From Owenia fusiformis (lineage: Eukaryota; Annelida; Polychaeta; Sabellida; Oweniidae): a stretch of 64,000 nucleotides of DNA. This document shows, piece after piece, positions 25,101 through 37,100 of the stretch; positions within the stretch are counted from its first letter, which is position 1, and every line of letters begins with the position of its first letter. Below the pieces are notes generated by a model. It saw only the letters and a list, made by a program, of their open reading frames with translations. It did not search any database and was not told the origin of the DNA. A program made the position numbers and the translations under genes. The stretch spans positions 36,788,759 to 36,852,758 of the forward strand of contig CAIIXF020000007.1 in assembly GCA_903813345.2 (NCBI GenBank), given 5' to 3'.

Positions 25101-28100
25101 GGCTCTGGATCTTTCCTCTAAGGTGAAATCTCTACAGGATGAGCTGGCAATGGCAAATAATAACCGGACAGAAGAAAAGCAGAGATCAAAGGAAGAGGTA
25201 TGTGGGGAAATATGTTAGAATGTCTTTTTTCATACATATATAAATCTTGCCATTTGAACCTTTAAACAATCAAATGATTTCTTTATTTCAAATCTTTTTT
25301 CTTAATTGCAGGCTCTGGATCTTTCTTCCAAGGTGAAATCATTACAGGATGAGCTGGCAATGGCAAATAATAACCTGACAGAAGAAAAGCAGAGATCAGA
25401 GGCAGAGGTATATAGAGAATATTTTAGAATGTTTTTTTTTATAAATACATGTTGCCACTTGAACATTCATTTGATTCATATATTCCAAATCATTTTTTCA
25501 ATCACAGGCTCTGGATCTTTCTTCCAAGGTGAAATCATTACAGGATAAGCTGGCAATGGCAAATAATAGCCTGAAAGAAGAAATGCAGAGATCAAAGGCA
25601 GAGGTATGTGGGGAAATATGTTAGAATGTCTTTTTTCATACATATATAAATCTTGCCATTTGAACCTTTAAACATTCAAATGACTTCTTTATTTCAAATC
25701 TTTTTTCTTAATTGCAGGCTCTGGATCTTTCTTCCAAGGTGAAATCTCTACAGGATGAGCTGGCAATGGCAAATAATAACCTGACAGAAGAAAAGCGGAT
25801 ATCAGAGGCAGAGGTATGTAGGGAAATATTTAGAATGTTTTTTCAGATATAAATGTTCATCCGAATCTACATTCGGACAGTTGAGCAACGTGTGTATGTG
25901 TAGGAATATATGTGACAAAGTTTGATTTTTAGTTCATAGATTTTTGAAACTTAGGTCATAATACTCTACAAATTGCTTACAAATACAGAAATCTTGGGAT
26001 AAATACTTCTGTTATGCTGATATCATCATAACGGCAGAATGTTTTGGGAACTGGAAGCTTTGTTTACTGTAGACATTGGAGATGCATCATTTCTTGGCAT
26101 GTGAATATAAACAACTTTCGAATAAGACATCATAATGTAAAACAAGAAGAAATTGTCCACTTCCATTTAATTTTTGTAAAATTAACTGAGGCTTCTAAGA
26201 TGGAAAATGTTATTAATTTAGTAATTTATCAATATTACCTTGAACTCAATGACGCAATCATAAACTTCTATGGATGTTGTGGAATGCCAAAGTTAAACTT
26301 AGATAAAGATATCTTGCATTCAATTGAACATGTTTTATAGTAAGGACTGATGGTAGATTTGACAGGTAAATCACATAGCCAATGGCAAGAAGTGGTTCCA
26401 AGAAAGGGGGAAGTCTAGTCTATTGAGTGACAGTATAACTTTGAATGAAGCCAAGAAGCTATCATATTCAATTAATGATGTTTTGTCTAGCTTCCATAGA
26501 TTCATAAACATATTGGTATATGATGTCATTTTTGTAAAACAATAAGATATGGTAAATTGATGGGTGATGAGGTACAAATTGACCAAAAACCAGTATTTTG
26601 TAGGTGAAATACACATTTTGATATATGAACAACATTGTAATGTAATTGTATAAAGAATTTGCTAACTTTTATTGTTTAAAATATTATAAAACATGTATTT
26701 TGAAGAGATAATGACTTAATGGTTTAAATGAGTAGGGTAAAAAGTTCAAGAGAATTGTCTGAACCGAGGTTCTGGGATTCAGTTATTAATCATACCTGTC
26801 TCAAAAGTTTCAACAAAAACTGAAATAAATGGGAACTTTTCAACTTTTTAGAAAATAATGTGGGCAGAAATTTGGCATGTTGATAATTAATCTTCATATA
26901 ATTTTTCACACTTCTTTCCGGCCAATTTTTGTTAATGGGTTTTGAGCGAATTTCATTGGATAAGACCCCTTATTTTGGCGGGGCCCACATAAAAAAATTG
27001 GGTATAAAAGGGGCAATTTTGTCTGAAATCCTCGGAACCTCATTGCGTGAACTCGGGACTAACCAAAAACTGTAAGTAGCCGATTGAAATGACATTTTTG
27101 GACTTTAAATTTTCTTTAATAAATTAATATTTTAAACTATATTTGTTTTCATGTTTTGTAAAAGATAGAGAGACTCAACTTCGCCACAATTGGTGGCAGT
27201 GGTGGGATAAATTGACTAGGTTCCACCCTGGTCAAGGCCCACATTTCTGTGGCCTTTGTATTGTCTCAATATTTTATTGCATAAACATGAAAACATTTGA
27301 AAATTATTGAGAAAATAATCGGTGGATGGCTAACGTATTGGATTGAGTTATATTTAAATTAGATATTAAATATTTTGCAATTTGGTCAGTTGTTATTTAG
27401 ATAAGTATTAGTCAGTTTCTAAATACAAAATGTGTATCGGAAGGAAGTTGTATGGAAGGCTGTAACTGAGAGAGTAATACTCTCAATCTGCGTAAACATA
27501 TGGATATCTTTACTTGGCAGCAGGAATAAACATTTTAAGGATACAGCAAGACTACGGTAAAACACTTCATTTTTATGCACAGAAAAGTTGTTAAAAGAAC
27601 TGTCTGATTTGGTTGGTTTATTATAAGAAGGAAAATCAGAATAAAATGATTTGACCAAGTCATTTACTCAAATAAAGGAATTGAGAATTTTTTATATTTC
27701 AAAGGTTGATATTCTTGATGATTATTTTGGATTTTATACAAAATTAAGGTTTTAGGAGGGATTATGTATTCAGCTTTTGTTAGTAAAGAACTCAATATTT
27801 TAATTCATTTAGTATGAAGTATATTTTCTGTTTTTCTTGTCGGTGAATTTTGACTTAAATTTAGTTATCAGTAGATCTACAACATGACCGAGACGTTAAT
27901 GATTCATATTCGCATTTGACTGATAAAATAAGTATGTTTTCAATAAATTCAAAAGAATGTTTTACTTACCCTCAAAATCACATGTTGACCAGTACTTAAC
28001 TTTTTATTTTGGTTTGAATTCCAAGTAAATTTGAGACTTTCTTTTAAAACTGCAGATAGAATGATTTCTGGGAGTTTTGTTTTGCATTGTTTTTACACAT

Positions 28101-31100
28101 TGATTTAATGTTATTGGTATTGAACTTATTCATTTCAGTATTAATCCAGTTTGTTGATGTTGTTCCATTGCTAAAATGTAGTGATATGACCAGCTTTTTA
28201 CAGGCATACATTTCTGTTCTAGTTGTTTAACTTACTTGGCATGAGTGGTGAACTAGTTTATGTTATGTTATGATGACTGTTATGACGTTTTTGGGAAACA
28301 TCTCCCTGGAACGATTAATTTTTGATAAGGCGCAACACATTCAAATATAAACTGTGAAAGTATCACTACTGTAAAACACTGTAAATTTATGAATTGATTT
28401 TATTTTTGCGAAACTTGAGGAAATGTAAAAGATGACACTTTTGTTGAATAAACATAGCCAGTAATTTTTGTTAGACTTGTATTTACAATTTAATAACAAG
28501 TACACCGCAGGTAATTAAATTTTAGAATGCCGAGGATTACCCTAATTTTCCCGAATCAGGGATCACTTCCAATAACAGGTCTTCAATACAGTCTTATTAA
28601 GCGATCTAATTTGCTGTTAAGAACATATAGACATCTTATTGATGAACACATGTCAGATGCTCAAATCATAGTGCCAGGCTATATTAAACTGGATGAATTT
28701 CACATTTTCAGGAATTGTCACATTTCATATGTAAAAAACGGGTTTGTTCAATACAATTTTGAGAAAATTTCAAAACTTCAAAAGAAATATGAAAACATCA
28801 CAGAATTTTTCGAATTTCAAGATGTACCAACAACCTTAAAAGCCAACTGCATCATAAAAATTCAAGATCTGGTGCAGATAAAAGACATAACAGAAATACC
28901 ACTTCCAGAACTATTCAAAAAGTATCTTAAGTTTTCTGAATATTAAGTAAATAAATAATTCATGCTTGTTCAATGACTTGCATAATTTGTAACATCACAT
29001 TTCTGAAACTGAAAATATTAGGATTAAGTCAAGGCAACTTTAAATACTGTTGCCACATCTATTTAGGAATGTAGATTTTTGTAGTAAAATTATTTGGTCA
29101 ATTTCAGTGGTAATCATTCTGAGCTTTTATGCTATGCTTGTTTAGCGTGTCTAGCAAGTTAGTTAAGAAGAATATTAAGTTGACATGCTTCTTGTTCACA
29201 CTTAAGGTCAAAGATTTTATGAAGGGAAACTAGATTACAATTCATGACAACTTGCCATCCATTGATAAAATATAACAAAACAAAAAGAAACATGGAAATT
29301 TACCATGAAAGTTCATGTTTTTGCCAAGACCCAGATCGTGTAATGGAGTTCTCAATAAAGTCGACTTAAAACAACTCAGTCAAACTAGATCATTGAAGCA
29401 TACCTGGACCTGAGATCAAATCCCTGATCAAGATTTGATTGACAGATAGGAAGATGGAATGCTAAAGGGTGTCCCATATCCTCTGATGTTGGTATATATA
29501 CACCAAGAATACAGAAGAAGAGGGGCCAAGAAGCCAAAGACCATCAATGATCTATGAATATAATTAGCGACAATTGCAGGGAGTCTAGACTGGGGGCTCC
29601 ATAAAGTCAACTACTACTGTGCCAAAACGTTTGATGACGGTAGCAAAGACCTGCAGTTGTTCACACACGCACTCACAACCTTACAAGCTGGCAGTCACAT
29701 GTTAATACGAGTCATACATCTATTTTCTCGGGAGTAATTCCAAGAAAAATACTGTCACTTGTGTCGCACCACGGAAAGCGACGTCAATTTCCGCTTATGT
29801 GATGAAGTCAAAGAATTTCGATCCAGAGAGCGAGACATATTAAACTATCAATGATGTATAAAACGAAACACCAAGGCTACAGGAAGTCGTATCGGAAGGA
29901 TTGGTAACATCCATCCCTTCAGATTTACAAGTGCTTCAGATTGATATGGAGGTACTCTCGCCACAGCAATCATTGACAACAGCCGATGTAGGTGCTTCAA
30001 ATGGGAGCATTCCCAAAGAAGAAGGCAGTCAATTTTCGAACCTACCCTGTCGCCATAGGAGGAGCGACGTCCAATCCTCTACAAATGGAATGGCCTTCCA
30101 CTACAGATGCCACCAAGAAGGCACACCAATATTCTTGGATTGAGGAACTAAAATTACCTACGGGGGATGCCACCAAGAAGGCACACCAATATTCTTGGAC
30201 TGAAGAACAACCTTATCCGGATGATGCCCCCAAGAAGGCACACCAATATTCTTGGACTGAGGAACCACAATTACCTACGGGGGATGCCACCAAGAAGGCA
30301 CACTAATATTCTTGGACTGAGGAACCACAATTACCTACGGGGGATGCCACCAAGAAGGCACACCAATATTCTTGGCCCGGGGAACAACAATTACCTACGG
30401 GGATGCCACCAAGAAGGCACACCAATATTCTTGGCCCGGGGAACAACAATTACCTACGGGGGATGCAACCAAGAAGGCACACCAATATTCTTGGACTGAG
30501 GAACAACAATTACCTACGGGGGATACCACCAAGAAGGCACACCAATATTCTTGGCCTGAGGAATGACGGTTACCTACAGGGGATGCCCACAAGAAGGCAC
30601 AACAATATCCTTGGAGGGAGGAACGACGATTTCCTACTACAGACGCCAATAGGGAGGCGAATCAATATCCTTTAAGTGACAGACAACAGAACAAAGAGGA
30701 GATGCAATACCCTTGGTCTGACAAACGATGGCTGCCAGAAGTGCTATCCAAACTTGAAGTACCAAACACAAATGAGCGTATTGAGAAGCGAAAGGCCAAG
30801 AAACCGGCTGAATAAAATGGATCGACATCGTGGCAAGACTTCAAATGCCACTTCGAAATGGTCTCAGCATCTAATAATTGGGATGAAACAACAAAGGCCC
30901 TTGAACTGGCAACCACTTTAAGAGGACTGGCATTGGGTATATTGTCTGATATAAGCGAAGCAGATAGACGCGACTATGAGAAACTTTGTTCAGCCTTGCA
31001 AAATAGGTTTGAACCAGAAGATCAGCTACAAATGTATAAAACACAGCTGAAAAATCGTAAGAGAAACAACTCCCTGAACTTGCACAGGACCTTAAGAAAT

Positions 31101-34100
31101 TAGTCAGAAAAGCGTTGCCCAAGACAACCTATGAAGTACGGAGTCAATTAGCTTTGGATCAATTAATGGAAGCAATACTGAACTTTGACATGAAAAGGGC
31201 GATTTACCAAGGTAAACCCAAAACAATCGATGATGCAGTAAGTCTGGGGTTGGAGTATGAAGCCTTCCAAGCAGATAATACAGGAAGTCGACGACCATAC
31301 AGAATGAGTACTGTCCAATATAATAAGCCAACAAACCCAGAAGTCGCCAAAAGTAGCCCAGCTCCAAAGAGGCTATCATATGAAGAAGCAAGAACCCAAG
31401 GCGTATGTTTTTTCTGCAACAAGAAATGTCACGTCAAACAAGATTGCTATTCGTTTAAAAATTGGCTGAAAAAGAAAGCGAATCAGCAACAGGGAAACGA
31501 GAAATAGCTGAGTCTATGGGTCGAGACACAGCTAGTTATACTGATGGACCCAAAGAAGAACCCAAGGAGGAAACATATCTCGTAGAAGAGATAGGAGGAT
31601 TTAAGCTACCAGTGCTTATATATAATCAACATATAAACTGCTTATTGGATACTGGTGCTGCTGTAAATATTATAAACGCTAAGCTTTTCGATTCGATAAA
31701 GGAATATGTGGAATTAAGTCCAACTCGAATCACTCTTCAAGTTGCAAATGGAGTGTGGCAAATGCTTGCACTTTACATCTGTTCCGAGGAGATCCCTATA
31801 AACCAATGGACTACTGTCAGTACAATGTTGCATTGACATTTAATAGTGACAAACTCTCATTGCTTGGACCTTATATTTTAATTGAGAACACATCTTCCAA
31901 GCAGACCCTATTATACAAAACTTTATTCGACCGGGACAAATGTATAAATTATGTGTGGTAACATTACCGTGTAGCTGTAGAATCCAGAATGGTGATAGGG
32001 ATGAACTGATAGCTCCATTTTGTAATGCTGATGTATTCCAGTTTATCGAACATGTAAGTGTTCGAACACCATTCGTCATCAAGTATCAACAGATGATGCC
32101 AAAAGAGAATGGAGAGGATTTGAAGGACAGAGAGTTACCACCCCTGCCAGAGGTCATGTCCCAAGCTAGTGAGTTTAACAGAGATATGGATGACGTAGTT
32201 CGATCCCTTATCATTGACGGAAAATGGGAATCCGATACTGACATTGATTTAGCTTTTGAACAACACTGGATTATAGAAATTTTCCAAGTTATCTTCATTG
32301 TTATTGCTCTGATTCTGGGACTGTATGTGCTAAGAAAGGAAAAGATTCACGAAAAACTCTTCATTCGTCTCAGGAATGTATTCTTAAGAATACCTGGACA
32401 AGAGAAAGCCAAAAAGGATGAACCAAACCAAGGACTGGAATGAGACTTGAACACTTATTATACTGTATTTTATATATTATATTATACTCAATAATATAAC
32501 TTATAACCACTATAACCACATTAGAAACTGGGCTAGTTAACTTGTTAACAAAGATAACAATTGAAAATATGTACACAATACATTGACATTTGTTTCAAAT
32601 TGTAAATAGGCATGTCCAAGTAAACTTAAGCTATTAATATGTAATCACTGAAACAAAAAGTTAGCACTTTTCTTAGATCCTTTTATTGTTTGAGGACAAA
32701 CAAATTTGTTAGGTGGGAGGAATGTGACAAAGTTTGATTTTTAGTTCATAGATTTTTGAAACTTAGGTCATAATACTCTACAAATTGCTTACAAATACAG
32801 AAATCTTGGGATAAATACTTCTGTTATGCTGATATCATCATAACGGCAGAATGTTTTGGGAACTGGAAGCTTTGTTTACTGTAGACATTGAAGATGCATC
32901 ATTTCTTGGCATGTGAATATAAACAACTTTCGAATAAGACATCATAATGTAAAACAAGAAGAAATTGTTCACTTCCATTTAATTTTTGTAAAATTAACTG
33001 AGGCTTCTACGATGGAAAATGTTATTAATTTAGTAATTTATCAATATTACCTTGAACTCAATGACGCAATCATAAACTTCTATGGATGTTGTGGAATGCC
33101 AAAGTTAAACTTAGATAAAGATATCTTGCATTCAATTGAACATGTTTTATAGTAAGGACTGATGGTAGATTTGACAGGTAAATCACATAGCCAATGGCAA
33201 GAAGTGGTTCCAAGAAAGGGGGAAGTCTAGTCTATTGAGTGACAGTATAACTTTGAATGAAGCCAAGAAGCTATCATATTCAATTAATGATGTTTTGTCT
33301 AGCTTCCATAGATTCATAAACATATTGGTATATGATGTCATTTTTGTAAAACAATAAGATATGATAAATTGATGGGTGATGAGGTACAAATTGACCAAAA
33401 ACCAGTATTTTGTAGGTGAAATACACATTTTGATATATGAACAACATTGTAATGTAATTGTATAAAGAATTTGCTAACTTTTATTGTTTAAAATATTATA
33501 AAACATGTATTTTGAAGAGATAATGACTTAATGGTTTAAATGAGTAGGGTAAAAAGTTCATGAGAATTGTCTGAACCGAGGTTCTGGGATTCAGTTATTA
33601 ATCATACCTGTCTCAAAAGTTTCAACAAAAACTGAAATAAATGGGAACTTTTCAACTTTTTAGAAAATAATGTGGGCAGAAATTTGGCATGTTGATAATT
33701 AATCTTCATATAATTTTTCACACTTCTTTCCGGCCAATTTTTGTTAATGGGTTTTGAGCGAATTTCATTGGATAAGACCCCTTATTTTGGCGGGGCCCAC
33801 ATAAAAAATTGGGTATAAAAGGGGCAATTTTGTCTGAAATCCTCGGAACCTCATTGCGTGAACTCGGGACTAACCAAAAACTGTAAGTAGCCGATTGAAA
33901 TGACATTTTTGGACTTTAAATTTTCTTTAATAAATTAATATTTTAAACTATATTTGTTTTCATGTTTTGGAAAAGATAGAGAGACTCAACTTCGCCACAT
34001 ATATAAGCACAAATGCCAAATGGAAAGGGTGGCTAATTGAAAGGGTAGGGAATGTCAGCTGTGCTTCCTCTGGTGTGTTTGAGCGTTAACATCTGCTGCC

Positions 34101-37100
34101 CCTAGTCAGATCGACTAACAAAACAACTTTTTTTGGGGTTGTCGAGTTGGCCGAGAGGGCTTAGGCGATTGGGCGCCGTAATCATGAGGGTGCAAGTTCG
34201 AGACGTGGTGTGCTCCGTGCATTTATTCATTCATTTGATGATTCCTACATTTCAAATCTTTGTTCATTTGCAGGCTCTGAATCTTTCTTCTAAGGTGAAA
34301 TCTCTACAGGATGAGCTCGCGATGGCGAATAATACCCTAACTGAAGAAAAGCAGAGGTCAGAGGCAGAGGTATGTAGGGAAATATTTAGAATGTTTTTTA
34401 TACATAGATGTTCATTCGAATCTATACACATTCATTTGATGATTCCTATATTTCAAATCTTTGTTCATTTGCAGGCTCTGAATCTTTCTTCCAAGTTGAA
34501 ATCTCTACAGGATGAGCTGGTTATGGCAAATAATAACCTAACTGAAGAAAAGCAGAGGTCAGCGGCAGAGGTATGTAGGGAAATATTTTAGAAGATTTTC
34601 TTTTCATATATAAATGTTACCATTTGAGCTTAAAGGGCCAACAAGTATTGTAAAGAGAATTTTTTTTTTTGATTTTTTCTGATTTTTTTTTAAAGATTTA
34701 CCACGTTTCAAGAGGAATGTCAGCTGAAATAATGTTCATCCAGGGGGTTTCTTTGTAGATAATAAAAATATATATTAGTCTTGATGAAATATTCAAACTT
34801 AAGTATATTTTGACACTGGTCGATGATCGTCGAATGCCCCCCCCCTGCACTAATTGTTGCACCTAAAACACATTCCTTTGAGTTTTGTACTTCAAATATT
34901 TTTTAAGACTCTAGATCTTTCTTCCAAGGTGAAATCTTTACAAAATGAGCTGACAATGACAAATAATAACCTGACAGAAGAAAGGCAAAGATCAGAGGCA
35001 GAGGTGAGTAAGAAAGTATTTTAGAATGTTTTTGATAATATAAAATGTTGCCATTCGAACCTTATCAGTTTCTATGGATATCTATATTTCAAATCTTTTT
35101 TCAATTGCAGGCTTTGGATCTTTCCTCTAAGTTAAAATCTCTACAAGACGAGGTGGCAATGTCAAAAAATAGCCTGGCAGAAGAAAAGCAGAGATCAGAG
35201 GCAGAGGTATGTAGGAAAATATTTTAGAATGTTTTTTCATACATAAATGCAGTGTCATATATTGCATTCCTGCAATAATGATTAAATACAATGGGTAAAC
35301 CCCACTGCCAATGCAATATACGTGACTTGAGTGCTGCGTGCATTATAGGTTTTCCGTACATGTTCAGAAAGAATACTCTGACGAGTTGAAGTTCACATTT
35401 TATAATACGTTGTCCACCTGTAGCACTACCTTTTAATTTTTTCTAGCAGTTTTTAGAGTTCCAGAATACATATTTTAGCAAGTATGTTTTTGCATTATTT
35501 TCACCGTGACCATTGTTATCCTGCCATATAGAACAAGTAACAAGATTGATAAAATGTCGAATGGAGTAATTAATCTATTTGGAAGTGAAAGAGTGTCAAA
35601 TAAATTAATCATATGGAATTCAAACAATCCCAAGCAAACAAGTCTTTTGGCATTTACAACAGTGGTGTCCAATCATTCCTTTATGAATATATCGTGTACT
35701 AGAGATAGTGAGTTGATCAAACTGACAATTTCTGATATTGAGCTACTCTGTTCGACCTCTGCCAAAACAAAAGCTGGAATCCTATTGGCTCACATAGTGT
35801 ACATTATGTTACAGGGCAAGCTAGAACACAGTGCCCCTATTCGTGTTTACTGCCTGTTGATTATAAACCAAACATAACAATAATTATTGTATGTGCTAAT
35901 AGGTCCGCCTGTAGCGAACTTTTATTTTTTACATTACATAAATATGTATATTTACATCAAATGAATTATGGCATGACCGCAGGATCACACACCTGTTGAA
36001 AACAGGTTTCACGCTTAACCATCGACAACGCACAGTGACAAAAATATCGTTGTACACTTTGGATGTACGTTGTCAATGTTAACTGATTTGTAGTAAATAC
36101 TATGATGTAGGTGTTACACGCCTAACCATCGACATGGTACATTGACAACATATAACATAGAACACTTTAGATGTACGATGTCACTATTTAACCGATTTGA
36201 AGCAAAGACAATGATGCAGGTGTGATGTAGGTTTTAAAAAAATAATCTTGGGAATACTTGAAAGATTTCATATTTAATTTCGTGTGTATTCGTTTAGGAA
36301 GACATTTAACTTTCTAATAACGTTAAAAGATTTTCGAGCAGTGCTCGATTTTTTCGTAGTCAATCTACCCACGAAAATTGATCGGTAGGAAAATGTTGGG
36401 TTTTTCACATTTTCTTTGATCATTTTTTACCCTGTTGCCTAAGAGTGTCGATTACTTTTACGAGAATATGTTTCTCTATACTACACAATTTAGGATGGGT
36501 GGTGATTAATAAATATTCAAGTATTTATTGTAATTGAAAAAATCGGACTCGAATGTACGTAGTCCCTGTAATTGAAATTCATGAGATATACGTAATATTA
36601 AACAATGTAATGCTTTCATTTCAAAATTAATTAAGGTTTTTATGAGTAACAAGTGATCTTTAACCATCATGTTCAAGTATCCTTTGTGCTTTTTCATTTT
36701 ATGAAAGAATTGTTGTGGTGGTGGTGCTGGTTAATTTGTGCCCATTTGGTGTTAGCTTCCAGCCAAAACTCCCATTCAGTGTCTCGCAATAGAATATGTT
36801 GAAGACTAGCACTGCCACTGAGCCTGCTTCCAGCCTGTTTGATTATTTGGCGTCTGTTCCTTACGTTTTGTAAGTTACATTGATAGATAGATCTACTGAT
36901 CTATACTAGCTTATTTAAACAGCAAGACTACGGTAAAACACTTCATTTTTATGCACAGAAAAGTTGTTAAAAGAACTGTCTGATTTGGTTGGTTTATTAT
37001 AAGAAGGAAAATCAGAATAAAATGATTTGACCAAGTCATTTACTCAAATAAAGGAATTGAGAATTTTTTATATTTCAAAGGTTGATATTCTTGATGATTA

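Larger units (their letters stand above)
25911..27188 (+). repeat. 5' LTR (1278 bp)
   Basis: TG...CA bounded. It contains the promoter TATAAAAG at 27003-27010 and AATAAA at 27118-27123, giving a U3-R-U5 layout. A 79-codon frame (26101-26340) in U3 is kept in all three LTR copies; it is not recognised. Confidence 0.9.
25911..33999 (+). mobile_element. LTR retrotransposon (gypsy/retrovirus-like), pol-deleted, 8.1 kb
   Basis: Two direct LTRs (25911-27188 and 32723-33999) start TGTGAC and end CACA, with a 4-bp TATA duplication at 25907-25910 and 34000-34003. A tRNA-Leu-type primer site follows the 5' LTR and a purine tract precedes the 3' LTR. The inside carries a 139-codon leader frame, a repeat-rich broken gag, a CCHC knuckle, an aspartic protease and an env-like transmembrane segment. 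Reverse transcriptase, RNase H and integrase were not found; the protease region runs directly into the env-like region. The LTRs differ at only a handful of sites, implying recent insertion. It lies in the intron after exon 15, in the same orientation as the host gene. It cannot move on its own. Confidence 0.85.
27543..36918 (+). repeat. 9.4-kb direct duplication, copy 1
   Basis: Copy 1 starts at ACAGCAAGACTACGG inside the retrotransposon and ends at CTAGCTTATTTAA in a host intron. It is followed immediately by copy 2. I saw only about three single-base differences, a 6-bp indel (near 32390) and a poly-C length change (near 34840) between copies. The junction shows no clear microhomology. 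Confidence 0.95.

Noticed and set aside
26371-26616. Antisense frame in the LTRs
   Set aside because: No motif, opposite to element transcription, and retained only because LTR copies are young.
30395-30916. Minus-strand frames across the gag repeats
   Set aside because: Shadows of the 60-bp tandem repeat.
34133-34220. Functional tRNA-Leu or tRNA-Ser gene
   Set aside because: The acceptor and anticodon arms do not pair convincingly; kept only as a SINE-like head.
35506-35877. 123-codon frame, repeated at 44897-45268
   Set aside because: Identical only because it lies in the 9.4-kb duplication. No domain recognised, no start context of note, and it lies in an intron.
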